From contig CALOBA010000038.1 of the NCBI GenBank assembly GCA_942491465.1, positions 1-64,000 of the forward strand: a stretch of 64,000 nucleotides of DNA, given 5' to 3'. Origin of the DNA: CALOBA01 sp942491465 (GTDB lineage Bacteria; Pseudomonadota; Gammaproteobacteria; Chromatiales; Chromatiaceae). A program made the translations under genes and the position numbers. The notes under the pieces were generated by a model. That model saw nothing but the letters and a program-made list of their open reading frames with translations. It was not told the DNA's origin and did no database searches. Below are positions 17,165 through 24,908 of the stretch, in pieces (position 1 is the stretch's first letter; the number at the start of each line of letters is the position of its first letter).

Positions 17165-19135
17165 TCAGTCTTGCTTCGACGCCTTGCTCGGGCCGAAGTA
17201 TTCCGCCTCGACACTCGCCAGAGTCCCCTTCACGACGGTCACCGGATCGCCTACCCGGGTCGATGCGAACAGTCGCGCGGCGGTGCCGCCGGGCACGCGA
17301 ATGCAGCCGTGGGATGCGGGACGGTTCGGGACCTTGCCTTGGTGCAGCCCGATGGCGCCCGCGTTGAGCCGCAGGAAATAGGGCATCTGCGCGTCGTAGA
17401 TGGTGGATGTCCACTTGCGATGCTTGTTTGTGATCACGTACTTGCCGGGCGGTGTCTCGTAGCCCGAACGCCCGCTGGAGACGCGGGTCGTCAAGGTCGC
17501 CTTGCCGTCCACATACAGGCCGGCCCTTTGGTCCGCCAGCGAGACCAGCACCCGCCGGCGCTGTTTCGCGGGGTCCGGGTCGCGACCGAGGAGGAGCTGC
17601 ATCATCTCGACGTCCTCTTGCCATGCCGCCAGCCCGATCGGCCAGGTGCGGTGCTCGCCGGTGGGGGTATCGAGCCGGGCGTCTCGGTGGAGCAGCACCC
17701 GTGCCGTGTCCTGCCGCCCCCGGAGCACGGCCAGCATCAGCGGCGTGAGGCCGCGATCCTTGGTCAGGTAGAAGCGGGCATAGCGCGTCGGGAAGAGGTC
17801 GGCGAAGGCCTCGGACGCGGGGGAGGCGACCCGTGCATCGATATCGGCACCATGGTCCGCCAGGGCAGCGACCACCTCGGGGCGATCGAGGGCCACCGCC
17901 AGGGCCAGCAGCGACTGGCCCTCGCGTGCGACCAGATCGGGGTCGGCGCCGTGATCGAGCAGGATGCCCACCAGCGCGGGGGAGGCGTTGCGCACGGCCC
18001 ACTCGATGAGGGGCTGGTCGTCGACCCTGGCGTCGATCGATACACCGCCTTCGAGCAGATCGGCCAACATGCCGGCATTGCCCTGCCGGAGCGCGCGACC
18101 CAAGACATCGTCGGCCCTAGCGTCCCGGGCAAGGAGCAGGCGCAAGAGGTCCGCTTGATCGGTATCCACCGCAAGCTCGATCAGGCGCTGGCCGTTCGGC
18201 AGGGGGGCGTCGATATCGCCGCCATGCTCGAGCAGCAGCCGGACGCTGGCGAGGTCGCCCTGCTCGGCGGCACGATGCAGCAGGCTGGCGACACCCCGGG
18301 GTGTCGCGCCCCGTTGCAGCAGCAGGCCGACGACCTCTGCATGACGCCCCTCGACGGCCCGGGCGAGCGCCGTCCCCCCGTCGGTGTCGGCGGCATTCAC
18401 GTCGGCGCCGTGCTCCAGCAGAAGCTCGGCGAGCTCCACATCGCCCGTCGCCGCCGCTTGGCTGAGCACGTAGGTACCATCCGCCAAGCGCGCATCGCCA
18501 CGCGCGCCCTGCTCAAGCAGCAACCGCACCAGGCCCTGGTCCGGGCCCTGCACGGCATGCGCCAACAGCGGGACACCCGCCGAATCGACCAGATCAGGGT
18601 CCAGACCGGAGTCCAGCAGCAGCCGCAGCAGGCCCGGGTTACCGCTCGCGACGGCGTCGAACGGCGCGAGCCGGCGCGCTGTTCCGAGGGGCACGAGCGG
18701 GTCAGCACCAGCGGCGAGCAGCAGTGTTGCGATAGAGAGGTCATCGCGCCGCATCGCCAGACTGAGCGGCGGGTAACCATCGGCATCGGCCCGGTCCAGG
18801 TCGGCCCCCGACTCCAGCAGCATCCTGACGGCAGCCGTGGCGCCGGCATCCACCGCGGTATGCAGCGGGGTCGCTCCCGAGGCATCGTCGTGCTCGAGCC
18901 CAAAACCCGCAGTGCGCAGCAGCGCCAGGGTCTGCACATCGTCGCTGGCGCAGGCCGCGTGCAGCACCCGCGGGACCTCTGCCGAGGATACGTCCCGCAG
19001 GGCAAGCTCGAATCGCGCCTGCAGCAGGGGGCCGTAGAAGACGGCACCAACGCCGACCACAAGCACGACGATCACCGACAGCCCGATCCAGAGTGGCTTG
19101 CGGGCAGAGAGGGCGTTGTTGGGACTGGTCTCCAA
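17165..19135 (-). CDS. Ankyrin-repeat protein with C-terminal L,D-transpeptidase domain
   Basis: The protein has 656 residues. Residues 14-36 form one membrane helix (WIGLSVIVVLVVGVGAVFYG) with a short cytosolic start, so the rest is probably periplasmic. From about residue 55 to 500 there are a dozen or more ankyrin repeats, for example DASGATPLHTAVDAGATAAV and LLLEHGADVNAADTDGGTAL. From about 515 the chain becomes an ErfK/YbiS/YkuD domain: DQRAGLYVDGKATLTTRVSS, TPPGKYVITNK, IGLHQGKVPNRPASHGCIRV. The last contains the HxG...SHGCIR active site, with the cysteine near residue 610. Such enzymes form 3-3 or Lpp-type peptidoglycan links. The fusion suggests a scaffolded cell-wall enzyme; the ankyrin partner is unknown. 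It is convergent with the tldE-like gene, 23 bases away. Confidence 0.9.
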   Translation of the reverse strand: METSPNNALSARKPLWIGLSVIVVLVVGVGAVFYGPLLQARFELALRDVSSAEVPRVLHAACASDDVQTLALLRTAGFGLEHDDASGATPLHTAVDAGATAAVRMLLESGADLDRADADGYPPLSLAMRRDDLSIATLLLAAGADPLVPLGTARRLAPFDAVASGNPGLLRLLLDSGLDPDLVDSAGVPLLAHAVQGPDQGLVRLLLEQGARGDARLADGTYVLSQAAATGDVELAELLLEHGADVNAADTDGGTALARAVEGRHAEVVGLLLQRGATPRGVASLLHRAAEQGDLASVRLLLEHGGDIDAPLPNGQRLIELAVDTDQADLLRLLLARDARADDVLGRALRQGNAGMLADLLEGGVSIDARVDDQPLIEWAVRNASPALVGILLDHGADPDLVAREGQSLLALAVALDRPEVVAALADHGADIDARVASPASEAFADLFPTRYARFYLTKDRGLTPLMLAVLRGRQDTARVLLHRDARLDTPTGEHRTWPIGLAAWQEDVEMMQLLLGRDPDPAKQRRRVLVSLADQRAGLYVDGKATLTTRVSSGRSGYETPPGKYVITNKHRKWTSTIYDAQMPYFLRLNAGAIGLHQGKVPNRPASHGCIRVPGGTAARLFASTRVGDPVTVVKGTLASVEAEYFGPSKASKQD

Positions 19136-19400
19136 TGGGTAGGTACTCTTGGTCTGGTCGTTGATTAGGTCAGCCCCGAATTTGGGGGCGGTATCTGAGC
19201 TATCCCACGGGCTCGAGGCGGCGCTGGAATCCTGGGTCCGGGTCAGACCTTGCGTTGCTCATCGCGCCCGTCTCGGGGAAATCGTCTTAAGCTAGGGCCA
19301 TTCGGCTCCGACCCTGAGGTATCCCCAAAGGATCGTCGGACTAGACGGCGAGCCGGCACCGGACTGGGGATCGCACAGGCCCCGACCCCGTTCCCCGATA
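19136..19400. other. Gap between the ankyrin gene and the ERCC4 nuclease gene
   Basis: These 265 bases hold short open frames only. The segment CCCCGAATTTGGGGGCGG near 19172 could form a small hairpin. I recognise no gene, tRNA or repeat shared with the rest of the window. Confidence 0.4.
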
Positions 19401-20341
19401 CTAGATCGGCCAATCGATCACCGCAGAATCGGGAAGCATATAGTCCGCCCCCGTCTCCTCCACCGCCCAGCGGATGCCCGCGGCGGTGGCCGCACCGATC
19501 CCCGGCACCGTGGCCAGGTCTTCCACGGAGGCAGCAATGATGGCCTCCACACTGCCGAAGCGCTCCAGCAGTCGCCGGGCACGGGCCGGACCGATGCCGG
19601 GCAGGCCCTGGAGGATATGCCCCTGCACCCGCAGCTTGCCCCGCGGACGCGGAGCATGGCGCAACAATAGACCGCCGGCGCGGGAACGGGCCTGACGTGC
19701 GGCGAGCAGGATCAACGCCGCCGTCTCCTCGGCATCCCTGGCGCGCAGCAACGCCAGGCCCATGAACAGCGTCAAGGTCACCAGCGCCCCTTGAACCTAG
19801 AAAGAGCAGTTGACCGCTCTGAGGCAAACTCAAATATCTGTTTTTCCAGTAATAAATACCATTACCGGAGCTCACCTATTGGGTGAAGGCCGCTACGACC
19901 CCGAGTGCACGCCCCGCGCGGCCCCTGGCTTCGTTACAACGCGTTGGAATGGAATGACCATTCCGCCTCGTTGTGCCTCGCCAGGACCCACGCGGGACGC
20001 ACACTCGAGGCCGTTCAACTACTCTTTCTAGGTTGAATCGCCTCCCGACGCATCCGACAGTTCGCCAAGTCGGCGCCTCGGCCCTCCAAGATGATCGCCG
20101 AGGCCTGCGGCGCATTCGCCAGCCCAAGCCCCTGCGCAAACAGCCGCCCGTCCTTGATCGACGCCACCAGATCCAGCATGGTCTTGCGCTCGATCAACAG
20201 GGCATCGTCGACCCGATAGTCACCCACGTCCAGCCGCTCCAGGCGCACCCGCGCGCATGGGGAATGACGCAGCGCCGCGAGCACCGCCGCATTGCGCTCG
20301 CGGTCGTCGACGACGATCTCGAAGGTCGGGTCGCTGGCCAT
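19401..20341 (-). pseudogene. ERCC4-domain nuclease with helix-hairpin-helix tail, split by a MITE
   Basis: From the ATG at 20341 the protein starts MASDPTFEIVVDDRERNAAV and carries LLIERKTMLDLVASIKDGRL, the ERK...D core of the XPF/Mus81 (ERCC4) nuclease domain. Just after RREAIQ the frame enters an insertion. On its far side the second half resumes as GALVTLTLFMGLALLRARDA and EETAALIL, then helix-hairpin-helix motifs LQGLPGIGPARARRL and VPGIGAATAAGI, to the TAG at 19401. Removing 237 bases plus one TTGAA copy rejoins the halves in the same frame as a 232-residue protein. Such bacterial ERCC4 proteins are presumed structure-specific DNA nucleases. The insertion should abolish activity, because the HhH DNA-binding part is lost from the first product. 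Confidence 0.9.
19796..20032. mobile_element. 237-bp MITE with 5-bp target duplication
   Basis: The ends are inverted: CCTAGAAAGAGCAGTTGACC at 19796 and, read on the other strand from 20032, CCTAGAAAGAGTAGTTGAAC. The direct repeat TTGAA flanks both sides (19791-19795 and 20033-20037). The interior has no open frame of note and includes GGAATGGAATGACCATTCC. It is non-autonomous, so a transposase recognising these ends must lie elsewhere. I cannot name the parent IS family. Confidence 0.9.
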
Positions 20342-20719
20342 GACCCAGCTTAGCCGCTGGCCTGGTGGCTCTCAACTTCGCCAACCGCATCCACCCCGGT
20401 GGTGGCTCTCCGAACGGCGCGCGAGCGCAAGACGCCATCCTTTGCCCGCGCCCTCCACCCGAGGTTGAAGCATGACCCGATGTCCGTCGCCCATCGACCG
20501 CGCCCCATCCCGACTCCACCGACCGGGCCATCCCGTCCCCGGCCGTTGCCGCCTTCCCCAACCATACCGGCGAACTGCTGCCGGCGCCCTGCCTATTCGA
20601 CGTCATCACCTCCGCCGCCCCCACGCCCCAACCATCCCATAGCCTCGCGCCGGCAACCCAAGCGCGCAAGACCGGGGTCACGCGCAAGACCGAAGACCGT
20701 CCGAAGACCGGGGTCACCG
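20342..20719. other. Gap with degraded sequence and short GACCGGGGTCA tandems
   Basis: No gene is recognisable. From about 20676 the unit GAAGACCGGGGTCA recurs in imperfect tandem up to the 105-bp repeat at 20720. The frames are proline and arginine rich and look non-coding. Confidence 0.4.
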
Positions 20720-20812
20720 AAGACCGGGGTCTTGACTTTTGCCTCTGTTAGCCGATTCAAGATGCCCAACGAATTAGGTTAGATGGGAGGAGGAGCGGGA
20801 CGTTCGTTGGAC
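20720..20812. repeat. Degraded copy of the attC-bearing repeat
   Basis: AGACCGGGGTCTTGACTTTT through GCCCAACGAATTAGGTTAGA matches 22420-22480, and CGTTCGTTGGACGAG matches 22511-22526. The boxes GCCCAAC (20764-20770) and GTTGGAC (20806-20812) remain. The palindromic middle found in the other copy is replaced by GGGAGGAGGAGCGGGA, so it can no longer fold as an attC. Confidence 0.65.
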
Positions 20813-22030
20813 GAGTGTGGAGGATGGGGGAAGCAAGAAAACATTTCCATGAGGGGTGGCTTGGCCGCGGGAGAGGACGACACACCGGTTTTGGTGTGGG
20901 GAGGCTGGGAAGTGGATTTGGGTGTTAGGGAATGCGGGGAGGGGGGGAGAGCGAAACGCGGCAACGAATTGTCGTTGGGTACATCGCCGGCCCCGATGCG
21001 AGCGCAATCGGCGGTGCGGGACGGTCGCGGCGGCAGGCCGGTCGGAAGTGAAGCTGGAGAGGGAGAGGGGGGGTTTCATCGCGGGGGGCGTTTAGATCAT
21101 CGAAGAGCAGGGAGAGCGCGATCGAGGTTGTGTTGGGATGAGGAGGAAGGGGGGACTTCGGCAGGACGGGGAGAAGGGAAGGGACGGGGGGGGGAAGAGC
21201 GATGAGAGGAGGGGAAGATGCGGAGGTGGGAGGTTAGGAGAGAGGCTTGTGGAGGGGAGAGGATGGTATTGGCAGGTAGTGGCGAAGGTTCGATGAGATG
21301 TGCCAGGGGATCATGACGCAGCCGTCGGCGAGGTGATCACGCGTTGATCGCGCATCGGCGTTGCCGGGTGGTCTGCGTAGAGGGAAGGGGGGGGGAGGAG
21401 GAGACGGAGAGGATGTCGATAGAGATGACAGGCGATAGATGGGGTAGCGTGGGAAGCTGTGGGTGATTTTTTCGGTGGCGACACGATGCAGGGCGGCCTG
21501 ACGCCGGCCGGTGCAGGGCCGTGCGGCCGCGGCCTGAGCCTTCGGTGGAAAGCGGGATGGCGATGCACGTCAGACGCCGAGCAGACCAGCGTCGCATCAG
21601 CGGAGTCCTTGCGTTGCCTCGCGGATGTGCACCCGCCGACGCGCACCATCGATATCGCCACCGTAGCGCCAGCCTTCGCCCAGCGCAGGCCCATGCGTAG
21701 AGGGTGAAGAAAACCGATAGGAGGGGCTGCCATGAACACCGGATCGGGAGATGCCGCGGGGGAAGTCCATGCCCAGCTTGCGAAATGTAGTAGACCCAGA
21801 AGGTCACCTGAGGAAGAAAGGGGAAAGTCGCATGGGGAGGGATGGGAGTCGAACGCGGGATGAGAGGAGAAGGAGGGGGGGAGGGAGGTGTTAGGGAGGG
21901 GGAAGGCGAAGATGGGATGAGAAGGGAGGAGAGGGGGAGGTTGTTGGGGGGGGTCGTGTTTGCGAAGCGGTCACAAGACAGCGACTTGAGTTCCACGGGT
22001 GTGCAAGTTGGGCAGGAGGGGGAGAGGAGG
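20813..22030. other. Deletion-riddled, G/A-rich sequence partly homologous to 22.5-23.0 kb
   Basis: Up to about 21160 the sequence follows 22524-22985 (IS91-type remnant) but with many short losses, mostly around C residues. For example GGGGGGCGTTTCACGATCAT there reads GGGGGGCGTTTAGATCATCG here. Beyond that it alternates normal GC-rich pieces (21480-21720) with runs such as GGAGGGGGGGAGGGAGG. No intact gene is present. The pattern resembles either extreme decay or poor base calling. Confidence 0.5.
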
Positions 22031-22417
22031 ATGAGTGGTCGGTTATTGGGGTCTTTCGGTTAGACTTGTTAGGGAAGGGAAAGAAGAAAATTCGAAGCGG
22101 CGTAATCTTGATCATCTCCGAGCCGTAAGCCGATTTGCGCAAGTAGCGAAGACCGACCCTGACAAAAAGTTGCATATACTCGCAGAAGCGGCGGACGCTA
22201 AGACACGCATGACGATCTACGGTTCAAAGCTGTCAATATGAGTCGAGAGGACGGCGACTGACAAGAGAGAGGACATTCCGCGTTCCCGCTTCATTCCTTC
22301 TCATGACATTTCGGCAAAGATATAGAAATAGTTTTTGACTGGAAAAGTGAATAAAGACTGATAGGCTGCTTAAGATGACGGGGGGAAAGCATGACGTCGA
22401 CGCTGAATAATGGCTTA
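22031..22417. other. Less GC-rich gap, no assigned gene
   Basis: A short plus-strand frame (22035-22241) includes FAQVAKTDPDKKLHILAEAA, which looks protein-like but matches no family I know; it may be the tail of a lost gene. The rest has no clear features. Confidence 0.35.
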
Positions 22418-22460
22418 AGACCGGGGTCTTGACTTTTGCCTCTGTTAGCCGATTCAAGAT

Positions 22461-22523
22461 GCCCAACGAATTAGGTTAGATCGCGCGAGCGCAGCGAGCC
22501 GCGATCTGAACCGTTCGTTGGAC
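22461..22523 (-). repeat. Integron attC-like site (minus orientation)
   Basis: The site is bounded by GCCCAAC (22461-22467) and GTTGGAC (22517-22523), which satisfy RYYYAAC/GTTRRRY on either strand. Arms GGTT+AGATCGCG and CGCGATCT+G+AACC pair with a single extrahelical G on the right side, so the canonical extra base puts the site on the minus strand. Outer pairing extends to GCCCAACGAA/TTCGTTGGAC. The preceding 43 bases (22418-22460) are repeated at 20720-20763. Confidence 0.65.
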
Positions 22524-22571
22524 GAGCCCGGTGTGGAGGAATCGCGGGGAAGTCATAGAAAACATCTTCCA

Positions 22572-22631
22572 TGAAGCCGGTGGTGGCTTGGCCGCGGGAA
22601 TCCCGCAGCGACGACACCACCGGCTTTTTTG
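22572..22631 (+). terminator. Hairpin followed by a T run
   Basis: AAGCCGGTGGTG (22572-22583) pairs with CACCACCGGCTT, followed by TTTTTT near 22631. The loop holds a smaller hairpin, CGCGGGAATCCCGC. It looks like a rho-independent terminator or an IS-end hairpin, next to the IS91-type remnant. Confidence 0.5.
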
Positions 22632-22755
22632 GTTGCCGTTGGGGCAACCGCGCCCTGGCGAAGTGGCATTTGGCGCTGTTCAGGCCGAATGCGGGCCGAA
22701 CGCGGGCCTCGGCCGAAGGCAGCCGAAAACCGCGGCAACGAATTGTCGTCTGCGG

Positions 22756-22990
22756 CTACATCAGCGCGGCCCCGATAGCGAGCGCAATCGGCCCGGTGCG
22801 GGACGGTCGCGGCGGCAGGCCGGTGCGGACAATGTGCATCACGCCTGCGCAGCAGCGGCAACGCAGTTTCGGGCGCGGTCTCTCATCCGCCGGGGGGCGT
22901 TTCACGATCATCCCGAAGAGCAGGTGCAGCAGCGCGATCGAGCGCTTGCTGTTGGGATGCAGGAAGCCGAAGTTGCGCGCCCGGCGAAAC
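22756..22990 (-). pseudogene. IS91-family transposase C-terminal remnant
   Basis: Read from the palindrome at 22988 downwards the minus strand gives ITGFRRARNFGFLHPNSKRS, then ALLHLLFGMIVKRPP and CRCCAGVMHIVRT, the end of an IS91-type (Y2, HUH) transposase with its cysteine-rich tail. The HUH and tyrosine motifs further upstream in the protein are absent because the sequence switches at the palindrome to the other fragment. It cannot be functional. A still more degraded relative lies at about 20.8-21.2 kb. Confidence 0.7.
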
Positions 22991-23021
22991 CCCGTTATGC
23001 GGTGCACCGCATAACGGGGTT
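22988..23021. repeat. 34-bp perfect palindrome joining two transposase fragments
   Basis: AACCCCGTTATGCGGTG is followed directly by its exact reverse complement. Two different IS91-type C-terminal fragments read outward from it, one on each strand. ATAACGGGGT also occurs at 28683, at the broken end of the duplicated rpoC tail. Confidence 0.9.
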
Positions 23022-23259
23022 CATGCGCGTGCGCCATTTCGGCTTCCTGGCCAACCGCTGCCGCCGACGCTGCCTGGCACAGATCCGCACCGCACTCGCC
23101 GCAGCGCCGACGGCTGTCGACGACAGCGACGGCGAAGACGGTGCACCGACAGAGATGACCCTGCCCTGTCCGAAGTGCCGGCGCGGGCGCATGCACGCGG
23201 TCTCGACGCTGCCTGCACGAGCGCCGATGCGCGGCCACAGCCGCCTTGATGGAGGCTGA
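23020..23259 (+). pseudogene. IS91-family transposase C-terminal remnant (second type)
   Basis: The plus strand from the palindrome gives FMRVRHFGFLANRCRRRCLA, then a linker and LPCPKCRRGRMHAVSTLPA with a CxxC zinc-finger-like tail, to a TGA at 23257-23259. This is the C-terminal end of another IS91/ISCR-like transposase. It is distinct from the minus-strand fragment, with only the GFxRxRxFGFL core in common. No upstream catalytic region is present. The 430 bases after it hold no gene until the BrnT cassette. Confidence 0.7.
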
Positions 23260-23469
23260 TGTGCATTACTGATCGTCCGCAACACCGAGCAGGCTCCGTA
23301 AGGCGGGCCGCGCCGATCTGCGTGCGCGGCCCGACGGGCGCGCTTGCCCCGCTGTCGGTATTCGCCCCCTTTCTCCCCTCAGCGCCGACCATCGAACCGA
23401 CCATGAGGCCCGTTTCGGCCCCGAAAAACGCTCGCTTCCGCCGCCACAGCGCGCGAAAAATGCCCGCCT

Positions 23470-23661
23470 GCGCCTTGGCGGCGAGCCTCGCCCGCAATAC
23501 AATCCCCCATATTCGTCGCGGCGCTGGCCTGCACGCCCGGCGCCCACCACGCGGGCTCGGTCAGTTCAGCTACAGTTAACCGACGCGCGCCGGTCGGCTC
23601 CTGTCTTCGACCGGGCAGTCTCAGTGCGGCGCGCGACGGTTAACATGCTTATTAGTTGGGC
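23470..23661 (+). repeat. About 190-bp repeat ending at a GTTRRRY site, copy 1 (attI-like)
   Basis: This segment matches 30915-31106 in reverse orientation. It contains GCAATACAATCCCCCATAT, then CAGTTAACCGACGCGCGCC, which pairs imperfectly with GGCGCGCGACGGTTAAC, and ends TTAGTTGGGC with the core GTTGGGC at 23655-23661. Homology between the copies ends at this core, and a gene starts within 30 bases in both, as after an integron attI. I cannot exclude that it is the end of an IS91-type element. No gene lies in 23260-23689. Confidence 0.6.
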
Positions 23662-23689
23662 GAGCAAAACCGTCTTCTGATCAAGTCCA

Positions 23690-23962
23690 GTGAAACTCGA
23701 CTGGGATTCAAGCAAAGCCGCTGCTAACCTTCGGAAGCACGGCGTGTCGTTCCAGGAGGCCGGTACGGTCTTCGGAGATCCGATGGCCCTGACCTTCGAT
23801 GATCCCGATCACTCTTTGGGGGAGGCCCGCTTCTTAACCTTTGGGATATCGCGAGCGCACAGGTTTCTGATTGTCTCCTACACAGAGCGGGAAGGTGTGA
23901 CCAGAATCATCAGCGCGCGCAAGATGAGCCGCCAAGAGCGTGACATTTATGAAAACGGATAA
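23690..23962 (+). CDS. BrnT-family toxin
   Basis: The 90-residue product begins KLDWDSSKAAANLRKHGVSF after a GTG start and continues EAGTVFGDPMALTFDDPDHS, ending RIISARKMSRQERDIYENG. This is the compact RelE-like BrnT fold with its conserved D-x-x-K-...-K-H-G-V-S-F signature and C-terminal R-x-I-S-A-R segment. BrnT inhibits translation as a ribonuclease and is neutralised by its partner. No ATG fits the family N-terminus, so GTG is used. The gene overlaps the next by 14 bases. It sits between a GTTGGGC core at 23655 and a complete attC at 24160, so I infer it is an integron cassette, a common place for toxin-antitoxin pairs. Confidence 0.87.
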   Translation: MKLDWDSSKAAANLRKHGVSFQEAGTVFGDPMALTFDDPDHSLGEARFLTFGISRAHRFLIVSYTEREGVTRIISARKMSRQERDIYENG

Positions 23963-24182
23963 CATCCACGACGACGACATGCGCCCTGAGTATCGACGCG
24001 AGGACCTCGGTAGAGGTGTTCGAGGAAAGCATTACCAGGCATATATGGAGTCCAACAACCTCGTGCTTCTGAGGCCGGAAGTCGCTGAGGCATTCCCGAC
24101 AGAAGACGCCGTCAACGAAGCGTTGTTGTCGCTCATACGCATCGCCAAAGCATCGACACGCCCAACAAGTGGCTCGGCCTGA
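23949..24182 (+). CDS. BrnT-associated antitoxin
   Basis: The 77-residue product is MKTDNIHDDDMRPEYRREDL, then GRGVRGKHYQAYMESNNLVL and AFPTEDAVNEALLSLIRIAK. The MRPEYD/RGKHY pattern is that of small antitoxins paired with BrnT or HigB-like toxins, with the C-terminal VNEALLSL helix probably serving dimerisation and DNA contact. ATG at 23949 is preferred over the in-frame GTG at 23940. Both overlap the toxin frame, so translation is coupled. Its last codons and stop lie inside the attC site, which is usual for compact cassettes. The order toxin-then-antitoxin matches BrnTA. Confidence 0.85.
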   Translation: MKTDNIHDDDMRPEYRREDLGRGVRGKHYQAYMESNNLVLLRPEVAEAFPTEDAVNEALLSLIRIAKASTRPTSGSA

Positions 24183-24253
24183 CCGCTCGCTGCGGTGCCG
24201 CCGCTGACGCGGGCGGCACCGCAGCGAGCGGCAGGCCAGCCTTAACGTTGGAC
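24160..24253 (+). repeat. Integron attC recombination site
   Basis: The R boxes are GCCCAAC (24160-24166) and GTTGGAC (24247-24253). Between them lie unpaired spacers of 4 and 5 bases, an arm pair GGCT+C+GGCCTG with CAGGCC+AGCC, and then a perfect 20-bp stem CCGCTCGCTGCGGTGCCGCC (24183-24202) around a 9-base loop. The left arm has two bulged bases, C24175 and A24182, which on the recombining bottom strand are the G and T extrahelical bases known from attC sites. All elements of a canonical attC are present in the right order. Confidence 0.85.
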
Positions 24254-24675
24254 TCGGCAACCGATTAGCGGCCATCCGCAGATAGATAAGATGCGTTGGC
24301 TCATCGCCTTCGACAAAGGACCGCTGCACCTGAAAAGCACGGCAACTTCGGCGAGGCGGAAAAGAATGCAACAGCGCCGCCATCCGCGGCAAGATCTTCG
24401 GCGCTTCCCTGCCCTGCACAGCCTGCGAGGCTTGGCGACTCACGGTCAGCCCGGCACAATGCAGATTCGCCGCCCGTCGCTACAGAATTCAGCGCGCCGG
24501 CGACTACTGGGCACAGAACAACTACATCTGGTTTAGGGCAACTACAACGCGCACAAGCCCGAGCCCTGGGAGCGCGTCCAACTCGGCGTTCACCTGAACA
24601 GTCACTGGGGCTACAATATCGGCTGCGGTAGCCGAATCACTAAGGCCAATCTATGTTTTGTTAGGCTATGATTGA
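24254..24675 (+). other. Remnant region downstream of attC, ending near GTTAGGC
   Basis: Plus-strand frames read ALPCTACEAW-like sequence (about 24390-24440), then RIQRAGDYWAQNNYIWF, and after a shift NAHKPEPWERVQLGVHLNSH and WGYNIGCGSRITKAN. The pieces look like one frameshifted small gene of unknown family. A GTTAGGC core lies at 24660-24666, but I find no matching attC partner upstream. It may be the debris of a second cassette. Confidence 0.4.
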
Positions 24676-24908
24676 CTCGAATCTGATTTTTATCAGAGAC
24701 TTGCAATTGTAAGCGCGTGACCTTACTCACGCGAGCCATAGTAAACAAGCGCTCCACGGGGCAAGCCGGTGAGCGCATTTACCCTAATGCGGGAGAACAA
24801 TGATTCCCCTAGCGCGTCGTGGTTTGTTAAAGTCTTTTAGCATGCCCCTCAGCGCCCTTGGCCGGGCATAACATCTCGTGATTCGAAAGAAGAGCCAGAG
24901 CTTGCGCA

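Noticed and set aside
17171..19168. A 665-codon plus-strand frame opposite the ankyrin gene
   Set aside because: It is the shadow of the ankyrin repeats, whose periodic codons keep the antisense frame open.
21311..21996. Minus-strand frames of 140-220 codons in the G-rich region
   Set aside because: They are Pro/Ser-rich translations of low-complexity sequence with no recognisable domain.
24546..24666. Another attC ending at GTTAGGC (24660)
   Set aside because: The core heptamer is perfect, but no upstream partner box pairs with the adjoining arm, so it is probably a chance match or a destroyed site.
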